DNA from: Nesterenkonia marinintestina
GTDB lineage: Bacteria; Actinomycetota; Actinomycetes; Actinomycetales; Micrococcaceae
Reading direction: 5' to 3'
DNA length: 64,000 nt
NCBI RefSeq assembly: GCF_025420485.1
Contig: NZ_JAOEFD010000004.1
Coordinates: forward strand, 111,035 to 175,034
The notes under the pieces are model-generated. The model was not told the DNA's origin and did no database searches. It worked only from the letters and a program-made list of their open reading frames with translations. Shown here piece after piece: positions 53,144 through 60,581 of this stretch (its first letter is position 1; each line of letters begins with the position of its first letter). A program made the position numbers and the translations under genes.

Positions 53144-53225
53144 CCCTCATCGGTTGGGCGCTCCGCGTCGCGTTGAGGCCGTCGGGGGCGCTCGTCGGCG
53201 ACGCGGAGCGCCCAACCGATGAGGG
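53144..53225. repeat. Large palindrome with 28-bp perfect arms in a divergent promoter region
   Basis: Arms at 53144-53171 and 53198-53225 are perfectly complementary around a 26-base loop. The element occupies most of the space between two divergently transcribed genes, so it is not a normal terminator. Its sequence (TCGGTTGGGCGCTCCGCGTC core) differs from the repeats at 1907 and 15078. Confidence 0.85.
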
Positions 53226-53267
53226 TGGGGATGGAATAGCCGCACCTCAGGTCCCGTTGGGGCGGAT

Positions 53268-54194
53268 ATGCGTGCGATGACCTACTCCGAATACGGCGAC
53301 CCTGAGACGCTGCGCCTGACCGATGACGCCCCACGTCCCAAGCTCGGACCCGGAAGCGTGCTGATCCGCGTCGAGCGGGCTGCGGTGAATCCGGTCGACT
53401 GGAAGGTGATGGCCGGGCACCTCGATCCGATGCTGGACGTCATCTTCCCGGCGATCCCCGGCTGGGACGTCGCCGGTGTGGTCGAAGACATCGGCCCCGA
53501 CGTCCCGGAGTTCCACGTCGGTGATCGGGTGGCCTCCTACGGACGCAAGGACGTCGTCCACGGGGGCACCTATGCCGAGTTCACGGCGCTGCCGGCGTCC
53601 TCGGTCGCCCGCATCCCCGACGCGGTCGGATCCGACGTCGCCGCCGGTCTGCCGCTGGCCGGTCTGACGGCTCTGCGCTCCCTGGAGACCCTCGGAATCG
53701 GGGAGGAGGACACGCTGCTGATCCATGCGGCCTCCGGCGGGGTGGGCCACCTGGCCGCCCAGCTGGCCGTCGCCCGGGGTGCGACGGTCTTCGGCACCGC
53801 CTCGGCCCAGCACCATGACCGGCTGCGCGGGCTCGGCGTCACGCCCTTCGAGTACGGAGAAGGGCTCGTGGAGCAGGTCCGCGCCGAGGCTCCGGACGGG
53901 GTGAGCGCCGTGGCCGACTTCGTCGGCGGCGTGTGGGAGCAGACCCGTGAGCTGCTGACCATCGACGGGCGGCACATCTCGATCGCCGACCCGGAGGTCG
54001 AGGAGCACGGCGGCCGCTGGGTGTGGGTGCGCCCCGACGGGCGTCGCCTCGACACCCTGCTGAACCAGGTGGCCGACGGATCCCTCGAGGTGGGGCTGGA
54101 TCGGACGTTCCCGCTGTCCGAGGCCGTCGAGGCGCTCGAGGTGAGCCGCCGCGGCGAGGCGAACGGCAAGATCCTCATCGACCCGACGACCTGA
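53268..54194 (+). CDS. Zinc-free MDR alcohol dehydrogenase/quinone oxidoreductase-like
   Basis: A 308-residue member of the quinone-oxidoreductase branch of the medium-chain dehydrogenases. Seen are NPVDWKVMAGHLDP, PGWDVAGVVEDIG, GGTYAEF and the NADP loop IHAASGGVGHLAAQLA. The cysteine and histidine zinc ligands of alcohol dehydrogenases are absent. ATG at 53268 or 53277. It likely reduces quinones or enones as stress defence; the substrate is not determinable. Confidence 0.87.
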   Translation: MRAMTYSEYGDPETLRLTDDAPRPKLGPGSVLIRVERAAVNPVDWKVMAGHLDPMLDVIFPAIPGWDVAGVVEDIGPDVPEFHVGDRVASYGRKDVVHGGTYAEFTALPASSVARIPDAVGSDVAAGLPLAGLTALRSLETLGIGEEDTLLIHAASGGVGHLAAQLAVARGATVFGTASAQHHDRLRGLGVTPFEYGEGLVEQVRAEAPDGVSAVADFVGGVWEQTRELLTIDGRHISIADPEVEEHGGRWVWVRPDGRRLDTLLNQVADGSLEVGLDRTFPLSEAVEALEVSRRGEANGKILIDPTT

Positions 54195-54227
54195 GGCGGC
54201 TCGACGGGTCGGCAGCGCTCCGTCGGC

Positions 54228-54866
54228 TCATTCGGGCCAGTCGGAGCCTCGGATGATCTCCACGAAGTCGTCGCGCCGGAAGCCGGGCAGGAAGTGGTCC
54301 AGCACATCGGCCTTCACGTTGCCGAAGGTCGTCTCCGGTCGGTCCTTGAGCCCCTCGGTGAAGGCCGCGAGGATCCGTTCCTTGAAGTCGGGGCGCGGGT
54401 GCGCCGCGACGATCTCCTCCCGCGCCGCCGCAGGGATCTGATCGAAACCGACGCCGAGCACGTCGACCTCGACTCCTCGGGTCACCAGGGCCGTCTCCGG
54501 CGCCATGTGCAGGGGGATCTCCGGGGTGGTGTGCAGGGCGATGCCGGCCCAGACCCGGTCGATCGCCGCCTCGTCGAGGTCGTAGGACCTCAGGAACCGG
54601 CGCGCCTCGTCTGCGGCGTCGATCTCGAACCGCTGGTCGGTGCGCCGGTAGCGCTCGGTGAGTCCGAGGTCGTGGAACATCGCTCCGACGTAGAGCAGCT
54701 CGGGGTCCGCCTCGCGCCCCTCCTGCCGGCCGCGCAGGGAGCCGAAGAGGAACACACGCCTCGAGTGGTCGTAGATGAGGTCGGAGGACGCATCCCGCAC
54801 GAGTGCGGTGGCCTCTCGGGCCATCCTGCTGTCGGGGATGTCGATGCCGGCGATGGTCTCGGCCAT
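54228..54866 (-). CDS. HD-domain phosphohydrolase-like protein
   Basis: A 212-residue HD protein. The motif residues are in LIYDHSRRVFLFG (His), LLYVGAMFHDLGLTERY (His-Asp) and IALHTTPEIPLHMAPE. It resembles the family annotated as cyanamide hydratase-like or HD phosphohydrolase, but the substrate is unknown. ATG at 54866 has AGGCAGGA upstream; the frame extends to ATG 54962, which lacks a ribosome binding site. Confidence 0.8.
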   Translation of the reverse strand: MAETIAGIDIPDSRMAREATALVRDASSDLIYDHSRRVFLFGSLRGRQEGREADPELLYVGAMFHDLGLTERYRRTDQRFEIDAADEARRFLRSYDLDEAAIDRVWAGIALHTTPEIPLHMAPETALVTRGVEVDVLGVGFDQIPAAAREEIVAAHPRPDFKERILAAFTEGLKDRPETTFGNVKADVLDHFLPGFRRDDFVEIIRGSDWPE

Positions 54867-55031
54867 GTCGTCCTGCCTCTCGTCGTCGGGTGGGGCTGAT
54901 GAGCCCCAGGGATGTGACCGCTTCTCATCGGACGGCGCCTCCACGGGCGCCTCGATGGTCATTATCGCTGGTCAGCGACGCTGAGGGCCACACCTGTGGT
55001 GCTCGCCCCGTCCCGCGGATACCGTGTGAGC

Positions 55032-55553
55032 ATGGACGTCTCCGTGCGTGTGCCCCCGGTCGTGCTGCTGGGTGCGGCCGGTGCGCTGCAGCGTCTCGCG
55101 GCGCCACGCACCCGTCCCTCACGGATCGCGACCGTCGGCGCCGGGGTGATCGCGGGCGGCTCCCTGTGGATGCTGGCCGAGTCGATCCGCCGGTTCGTCA
55201 CCGGCGGCACCACCGTCGATCCGGTCGACGTCGACCGGCCGTCGTCCCTGATCCGGACCGGCCCGAATCGGCTGACTCGGAATCCCATGTACGTCGGCAT
55301 GACGGGGCTGCTGGTCGCCCACGCGGTGGTGCGGCGGAGCCTCTGGGCGCTTCCGCCGGCGGCGGCGTTCGCCGTGACCATCGACCGCATGCAGATCCCC
55401 GTCGAGGAGGCGGCGCTGCGGCGGCGCTTCGGAGGCGAGTACGAGCAGTACGCCGCTCAGACTCCCAGGTGGCTGTGGTCCCCCTCCCGGACGTCCGCCC
55501 GCAGTTCCGCAGCCCCCGACGATCAGCTCGGCGACACACCCTCCACAGGTTGA
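55032..55553 (+). CDS. Isoprenylcysteine-methyltransferase-like membrane protein
   Basis: 173 residues with four hydrophobic segments, fitting the ICMT/PEMT-like family of bacterial membrane methyltransferases. The conserved parts are RTGPNRLTRNPMYVGMTGLL and the C-terminal EEAALRRRFGGEYEQYAAQTPRW (the E-E and F-G-x-E-Y motif that binds S-adenosylmethionine). The acceptor is unknown. ATG at 55032 is preferred over an upstream GTG. It leads to the fhs gene 42 bases downstream. Confidence 0.8.
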   Translation: MDVSVRVPPVVLLGAAGALQRLAAPRTRPSRIATVGAGVIAGGSLWMLAESIRRFVTGGTTVDPVDVDRPSSLIRTGPNRLTRNPMYVGMTGLLVAHAVVRRSLWALPPAAAFAVTIDRMQIPVEEAALRRRFGGEYEQYAAQTPRWLWSPSRTSARSSAAPDDQLGDTPSTG

Positions 55554-55595
55554 AACCGCTTCACCGACCGACGGCACAGATCATAGGATCGTGAC

Positions 55596-57263
55596 ATGAG
55601 TCACCTCTCAGACATCGAGATCGCATCCGCGGCGGACCTCCGACCCATCGGCGACGTCGCCCATGACCTGGGTCTCAGCGATGAGGCCCTCTATCCGATC
55701 GGTCACCACATGGCGAAGATCGACGCCGAACAGCTCCGTGAGCGCCCCCAGTCGGGACGGGTCGTCCTGGTCACCGCCCTGACGCCGACCCCGGCCGGGG
55801 AGGGCAAGTCGACGATGACGGTCGGTCTGACCGACGGGCTCAACAGGATCGGCGTGAGGGCGGCGGCCGCCCTGCGCGAACCCTCGCTGGGTCCGGTGTT
55901 CGGCATGAAGGGCGGAGCGACCGGCGGCGGCTATGCGCAGGTGGTGCCGATGGAGGACATCAACCTGCACTTCACCGGAGACTTCCACGCCATCACCTCG
56001 GCCAACAATCTCCTCGCCGCGAGCATCGACAACCACATCCAGCAGGGCAACGCGCTGGGCATCGACCCGCGACGCATCGACTTCCGCCGGGTCCTGGACA
56101 TGAACGACCGGGCACTGCGCCAGATCGTCGTCGGCCTCGGCGGACCGGCCCAGGGCGTGCCGCGTGAGGACCAGTTCACGATCACCGTGGCCAGCGAGGT
56201 CATGGCCGTCCTATGTCTGGCCACTGACCTGGAGGATCTGAAGGCCCGCTTGGGGAGGATCACCGTCGCCAGCACCTACGACCGGCGGCCGGTGACGGTC
56301 GCGGACATCGGTGTCGCCGGCGCTATGACGGTTCTGCTCAAACGCGCCGTCCAGCCGAACCTGGTGCAGACCCTCGAGGGGAACCCCGCCCTGATCCACG
56401 GGGGACCCTTCGCCAACGTCGCCCACGGGTGCAGCTCGGTCCGCGCCACTCAGACGGCTCGCCGGCTCGCTGACGTCGTCGTCACCGAAGCCGGCTTCGG
56501 CGCGGACCTCGGTGCGGAGAAGTTCCTCGACATCAAGGCGCCGCAGGCCGACTGCTACCCGGATGCCGTCGTGCTGGTGGCCACCGTACGGGCGCTGAAG
56601 ATGCACGGCGGCGTAGCCAAGGACGACCTCAGGACCGAGGACGTCGACGCGCTGCGCCGGGGACTGGCGAACCTCGACCGCCACGTGACCAACATGCGCG
56701 GGGCCGGTGCCGAGCCGGTGATCGCGATCAACGCCTTCGTCCACGACACCGACGCCGAGGTCGAGGCGCTGCGCTCCTGGTGCGTGGAGCAGGGGCTGCG
56801 CAGCGCGGTGGTCGAAGCCTGGGCCCGCGGAGGCGCCGGTGCCGTCGACCTGGCCGAGCAGGTGTCCCGGGCGCTCGAACAGCCTGCTGAGATGCAGTCC
56901 TTCTACGCGGCAGACATGACTCTGGAGGAGAAGATCCGCACCCTGGTCACCGAGGTGTACCGCGGCGACGGCGCCGAGTTCTCCTCCGTCGCCCGTCGGA
57001 AGCTCGCCGAATATGAGCGCCAGGGATGGGACAGGCTGCCGGTGTGCGTGGCCAAGACCCAGTACTCCTTCTCCGACGACCCGTCCCTGCGGGGCGCCCC
57101 GGAGGGCTTCACGCTCACCGTCCGGGACCTGCAGGTGCGCACCGGCGCCGGATTCGTCGTGGTGCTGACCGGAGACATCATGACGATGCCCGGACTGCCC
57201 AAGCACCCTGCGGCGCTGGACATGGACATCACCGCCGACGGCGGGGTGAGCGGCCTCTCCTGA
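55596..57263 (+). CDS. fhs: Formate-tetrahydrofolate ligase
   Basis: A 555-residue enzyme that makes 10-formyl-tetrahydrofolate from formate, ATP and tetrahydrofolate. The P-loop is TPTPAGEGKSTMTVGL near residues 66-82, followed by REPSLGPVFGMKGGATGGGYAQVVPMEDINLHFTGD, a hallmark of the family, and HGGPFANVAHGC. The length is the usual 555-560. No riboswitch is seen in the 42-base upstream gap. It supplies one-carbon units that the pab genes' folate would carry. Confidence 0.96.
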   Translation: MSHLSDIEIASAADLRPIGDVAHDLGLSDEALYPIGHHMAKIDAEQLRERPQSGRVVLVTALTPTPAGEGKSTMTVGLTDGLNRIGVRAAAALREPSLGPVFGMKGGATGGGYAQVVPMEDINLHFTGDFHAITSANNLLAASIDNHIQQGNALGIDPRRIDFRRVLDMNDRALRQIVVGLGGPAQGVPREDQFTITVASEVMAVLCLATDLEDLKARLGRITVASTYDRRPVTVADIGVAGAMTVLLKRAVQPNLVQTLEGNPALIHGGPFANVAHGCSSVRATQTARRLADVVVTEAGFGADLGAEKFLDIKAPQADCYPDAVVLVATVRALKMHGGVAKDDLRTEDVDALRRGLANLDRHVTNMRGAGAEPVIAINAFVHDTDAEVEALRSWCVEQGLRSAVVEAWARGGAGAVDLAEQVSRALEQPAEMQSFYAADMTLEEKIRTLVTEVYRGDGAEFSSVARRKLAEYERQGWDRLPVCVAKTQYSFSDDPSLRGAPEGFTLTVRDLQVRTGAGFVVVLTGDIMTMPGLPKHPAALDMDITADGGVSGLS

Positions 57264-57324
57264 GGATGCGACGGGGCAGGCACCTGAGCTCGCACCTGTG
57301 ACCGGGAGATCGAATCCGCACGAT

Positions 57325-57365
57325 GTAAACCTTTGGTTGACATAGCCTGTCAACCAAAGGTTTAC
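57325..57365. promoter_or_regulatory. 18-bp-arm perfect palindrome covering a leaderless promoter
   Basis: Perfect 18-bp arms (57325-57342 and 57348-57365) enclose 5 bases. TTGACA (57337-57342) and TTTACT (57361-57366) are 18 bases apart, and the ATG of the next gene begins 7 bases after that -10 box. Transcription should therefore start at or beside the ATG (leaderless), with an operator covering the whole promoter. Confidence 0.8.
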
Positions 57366-57372
57366 TGATGGC

Positions 57373-57939
57373 ATGGATCCGATCAGACAGGCTCAACAGC
57401 ACCTCGACCAGGCCAAGGAACAGCTCCGGCAGAGCGTCCGTCAGGCTCGTTATGAAGGGCGGACCTGGGTGGACATCGGTCGGGCGCTGGGCATGAGCCG
57501 TCAGGCCGCATTCAAGCGATTCGGAGAAGTCACCGATCCGGTCGACAGCCGGAAGATCACAGGAGTCCCCATGTCACTGACAGAGATCCGCACCCGGACT
57601 GAGCAGGTCTTCGACCTCATCTCCACCGCCGACTACGACGCACTCGAGCAGATGCTGCATCCCGATGTGGGACCCGACCTCACCGCCTCGACGATCTCCC
57701 AGGTCTGGACGTCGGTGCTCACGGAGTTCGGTGCCAAGGAGTCCTTCGACGACACGCACGTCGTCCTCCCAGCCGGGGACAGGATCGAGGAGGACGACCA
57801 GATCATGGGAACCGTCGTCGGCGTCACGACGCTGAACTGCGAGGCCGGAGAACGGATGGGAAGGGTCGCGTTCGACGACCGACGGCGCATCGTCGGGCTG
57901 CTCATCCTCCCGCCCGACTACAGTCCGCTGCCCTTCTGA
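57373..57939 (+). CDS. HTH-DUF3887 protein, probably self-regulated
   Basis: 188 residues. The first 60 hold a helix-turn-helix (VRQARYEGRTWVDIGRALGMSRQAAFKRFGE), the rest a DUF3887-type ligand-binding fold (TRTEQVFDLISTADYDALEQMLHPD, then GTVVGVTTLNCEAGERMGRVAFDDRRRIVGLLILP). This combination is frequent in actinobacteria and functionally uncharacterised. The start immediately after a large palindrome indicates autoregulation. An alternative ATG lies at about 57571 (MSLTEIR), which would give the DUF3887 part alone. Confidence 0.8.
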   Translation: MDPIRQAQQHLDQAKEQLRQSVRQARYEGRTWVDIGRALGMSRQAAFKRFGEVTDPVDSRKITGVPMSLTEIRTRTEQVFDLISTADYDALEQMLHPDVGPDLTASTISQVWTSVLTEFGAKESFDDTHVVLPAGDRIEEDDQIMGTVVGVTTLNCEAGERMGRVAFDDRRRIVGLLILPPDYSPLPF

Positions 57940-57984
57940 CCACCCCTGTTCCCCCGGCGGCCCGGGCCTGATAGGACTGCATCT

Positions 57985-58290
57985 ATGAGTACCGACGTCA
58001 CTGCCGAGGCCACCGTTCAGATCGACGACGAGAATGTCAGGGTCACCGAATGGCGCTTCGCGCCGGGCACCCAGACCGGTGAGCACACCCATGAGTTCGA
58101 CTACGTCGTGGTGCCGCTGACCGGCGGGACCCTCCAGGTCCACTCCGACGGTGAGGTCGCACCGAACGACCTCGTCCCCGGACGCAGCTACACGCGTCGG
58201 GCCGGGGCCCGGCACAACGTGGTCAATGAGTCGGACTCGGAGTGCGCCTTCGTGGAGATCGAGCTGAAGCGGCAGTCCCCAGCGGGATGA
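57985..58290 (+). CDS. Cupin-domain protein
   Basis: A 101-residue single-domain cupin. The metal-binding region is GTQTGEHTHEFDYVVVPLTGG (two His, one Glu/Asp) followed by the second motif RRAGARHNVVNES. Small cupins bind metal and act as dioxygenases, isomerases or sensors; the function here is open. It follows the DUF3887 gene by 45 bases and converges with the AlkD-like gene. Confidence 0.85.
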   Translation: MSTDVTAEATVQIDDENVRVTEWRFAPGTQTGEHTHEFDYVVVPLTGGTLQVHSDGEVAPNDLVPGRSYTRRAGARHNVVNESDSECAFVEIELKRQSPAG

Positions 58291-58296
58291 GACTCC

Positions 58297-58971
58297 CTAT
58301 CCCTGCTCCTCCCGACGTCTCACGATCTCTGCGATCCAGACGGGAGCGTAGGGGGAGGTGCAGTTCGGAGGGGTCGGATAGTCCCTGAGGACCCCGAGTC
58401 GCTCTCCGACGCCGATCGCCCGGGCACGTTGCTCCGCATGACTGATCCCGATCTGGGCGAGGCAGTGGTTCATCGCCCATTGGAGCCTCTCCGGCGCCGC
58501 AGACATCTCTGATTCGATGGTCGACAGCAGCCCCTCGAGATCCAGACCCTCGGGCCTCTTCTCCACACGCTCGGTGGTCAGCGCCCAACCGGCGGCCGCG
58601 ACCTCGGGGGCCGAATCGGCGAGCCATGCGGTGCGCAGCTCCTCGGCGTGGGGGCTCTTCTTCACCACATAGCTGACCAGCCAGTCATGGACCTTCGGCG
58701 TGCGAGTCTGCCGGAGCATCGCGTCGAGCTCGTCAGGGGTGAACGCCTTCGGCCGACAGATCAGCAGCGCCAGGAGCCGCGCGGCGCTGTCATCGGTGGC
58801 CCACAGCTCGACGGCGAGATCGTGCTGGGTCTTCAGTCGCTTCGCGACGGCGCGCAGCGTGGTGAGGTTCACTGCGTGGTCGTCGCCGTGCTTCCGGTTC
58901 ACCGCGAGGATCTTGGGATCCTCCAGATCGGCCAGCTCCTTCAGGACCTGATCCGTGGTCATCGACGGCAT
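58297..58971 (-). CDS. AlkD-like DNA alkylation repair protein
   Basis: A 224-residue helical-repeat protein resembling the AlkD/AlkC DNA glycosylase family (KILAVNRKHGDDHAVNLTTLRAVAKRLK, then VHDWLVSYVVKKSPHAEELRTAWL and AQIGISHAEQRARAIGVGERLGV). True AlkD has a catalytic Asp on helical repeats near the middle; I cannot assign it with confidence. ATG at 58971 has GGAG upstream and begins 4 bases after the GntR stop, so it is cotranscribed with the catabolic cluster, an odd partnership. Confidence 0.75.
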   Translation of the reverse strand: MPSMTTDQVLKELADLEDPKILAVNRKHGDDHAVNLTTLRAVAKRLKTQHDLAVELWATDDSAARLLALLICRPKAFTPDELDAMLRQTRTPKVHDWLVSYVVKKSPHAEELRTAWLADSAPEVAAAGWALTTERVEKRPEGLDLEGLLSTIESEMSAAPERLQWAMNHCLAQIGISHAEQRARAIGVGERLGVLRDYPTPPNCTSPYAPVWIAEIVRRREEQG

Positions 58972-58975
58972 GACA

Positions 58976-59629
58976 TCACTCCACCACGCTCCGGTACCGG
59001 TTCCATCCGCTGAGGATATGAGTCCGCATCAGCGATGCCGCCCACTCCGGGTCCCCCTGTTCGGCGGCGGTGACCAGCTCGTCGTGATGGTCCATACTGA
59101 TCGCGGTGAGTCGGGGATCGTAGGTGACCATCACCTTCGAGACCAACAGCGGGACCATCAGCTGCTCGGCCGTCGAAATCAGGGGGTGCCCCTCCACACG
59201 GCTGATGTAGTACCTGTGGAACCGGTTGTTCAGCTGGGAGAGCTCAGTGCGCCGGGCGGGGTCCTCGCCCAGTTCACGCATCTCGGCGGCGAGCTCCTTC
59301 AGATGGGCGACATCCTGCTCGGTCATCTCCGGCACCGCCAGCGCCGCCAAGTGCGACTCCACCAATGCCCGAGACCGATAGATCTGTTCGATCTCGCGGA
59401 TCGAGTACGACCGAACGCGTGCTCCTCGATTTGGCTCCAGGACCAGAACACCTGCACCGGCCAGCTCCCGGATCGAATCCCTCACCGGCGTCCTGCTGAC
59501 CCCGCAGCGCCGAGCGATGTCGGCCTCACGGATCCGCTCCCCCGCACCGATCGTCCCGTCCGTGAGCATGCTGAGCAGCTGCTCGGTCACGGAGGGACCC
59601 CTGGACTCGTCGGATTCGAAGGTCGTCAC
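58976..59629 (-). CDS. GntR-family regulator (FCD type) of the CoA-transferase cluster
   Basis: 217 residues. The winged helix is at residues 14-75 (GERIREADIARRCGVSRTPVRDSIREL) and the FCD ligand domain has RALVESHLAALA, RFHRYY, DHHDELVTAAEQGDPEWAA with the metal-binding Asp and His positions. It is the third gene of CoA-transferase-lyase-gntR-alkD and probably responds to a carboxylic acid. GTG at 59629. Candidate operators at 61860-61871 and 61955-61966 lie between the divergent transporter and enzyme genes. Confidence 0.88.
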   Translation of the reverse strand: MTTFESDESRGPSVTEQLLSMLTDGTIGAGERIREADIARRCGVSRTPVRDSIRELAGAGVLVLEPNRGARVRSYSIREIEQIYRSRALVESHLAALAVPEMTEQDVAHLKELAAEMRELGEDPARRTELSQLNNRFHRYYISRVEGHPLISTAEQLMVPLLVSKVMVTYDPRLTAISMDHHDELVTAAEQGDPEWAASLMRTHILSGWNRYRSVVE

Positions 59630-59642
59630 AGCAACGAGGGTA

Positions 59643-60581
59643 TTACTCAGGCCACGTGGCGTTCGCCAGATCCGCCCTGGTGCCGCCTCGCATCACGAAG
59701 GAGCTCACAGGGAACCCCGTCTCTGCGATGACGGATTCAGCGATGCCCCGGCACCCCTCCAGGTCGATGCCGGTGCGGACACCCATCCCGTCGAGCAGGT
59801 GCACCAGGTCCTCAGTGGCCATGTTCCCCAGAACGGTCGGATCCCCTGGGAACCACATGTCCCCACCGAGCCCGGCGAACGAGCTCTCCAACCATCCCGC
59901 CCCCGCAGAAAGCGCGGCCAGTGCGTTGGCCGGCGCGAATCCGTTGCGGTTGTGCAGGTGTACTCCGCAGTCCATCTCGGGGAACCGCTGACGGGTCTCG
60001 ACGACGGCGTCGTACAGTTCGCGGGGATGCTCCTGGCCGGTGGTCGTGGCGAGGTACACCCCCGCCGCACCGGCGTTCCGGGCCGCCGCGAGGACCTTGT
60101 TCCGTCGCTCCGACTCGACAGGACCGTGACACGGCGAGAACATGGCGCAGGCGACGGCGACGACCAGCTGCTGCCCGGACGAACGCGCGAGCTCCCCGAT
60201 CGCCTGCAGCTCCCCGAGCAGCTGATCCGTCGTCCTTCCCTGGTTCTTCAGCGCCATTCCGTCTTCGGCCGGGATCACCACGGCGACCTCGTCGATCTCG
60301 CACTCCGCGGCTCGCTGAGCGCCCCGCAGGTTCGGAACGAGTGCCCTGTACCGCACTCGGGCCGTCCGGGGCACCTCCGCCAGGACCTCCTCGGCGTCGG
60401 CCAGCTGAGGCAGGACCTTCGGGTGGGCGAAGGAGGCCACCTCGATCTCGCGGACCCCCGTCTCGATCAGTCGGTGGACGATGTCGATCTTCTGCGCCGT
60501 GGTCAGCCCGGCCTCCACGGCCTGGAGACCGTCGCGCAGCCCGACCTCGACCACCCTCGTCTGCTCAGGGAGATCCCACAT
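59643..60581 (-). CDS. HMG-CoA-lyase-like DRE-TIM enzyme lacking the catalytic cysteine
   Basis: A 312-residue member of the HMG-CoA lyase branch of DRE-TIM metallolyases. The metal and base residues are present: VEVGLRDGLQ (Arg16, Asp17), GVHLHNRNGF (His208, His210) and LGNMATEDLV (Asn253). The loop that in true HMG-CoA lyase reads GLGGCPYAKGASGN is here GLGGDMWFPGDPTVLGN, so the catalytic cysteine is Asp241. The reaction is therefore open: HMG-CoA cleavage, citramalyl-CoA or another acyl-CoA, or a related aldol chemistry. Its ATG overlaps the CoA-transferase stop as TGATG. Confidence 0.85.
   Translation of the reverse strand: MWDLPEQTRVVEVGLRDGLQAVEAGLTTAQKIDIVHRLIETGVREIEVASFAHPKVLPQLADAEEVLAEVPRTARVRYRALVPNLRGAQRAAECEIDEVAVVIPAEDGMALKNQGRTTDQLLGELQAIGELARSSGQQLVVAVACAMFSPCHGPVESERRNKVLAAARNAGAAGVYLATTTGQEHPRELYDAVVETRQRFPEMDCGVHLHNRNGFAPANALAALSAGAGWLESSFAGLGGDMWFPGDPTVLGNMATEDLVHLLDGMGVRTGIDLEGCRGIAESVIAETGFPVSSFVMRGGTRADLANATWPE

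Noticed and set aside
55554..55595. Possible ZTP or other riboswitch upstream of fhs
   Set aside because: The gap is only 42 bases and holds no aptamer-like conserved segments.
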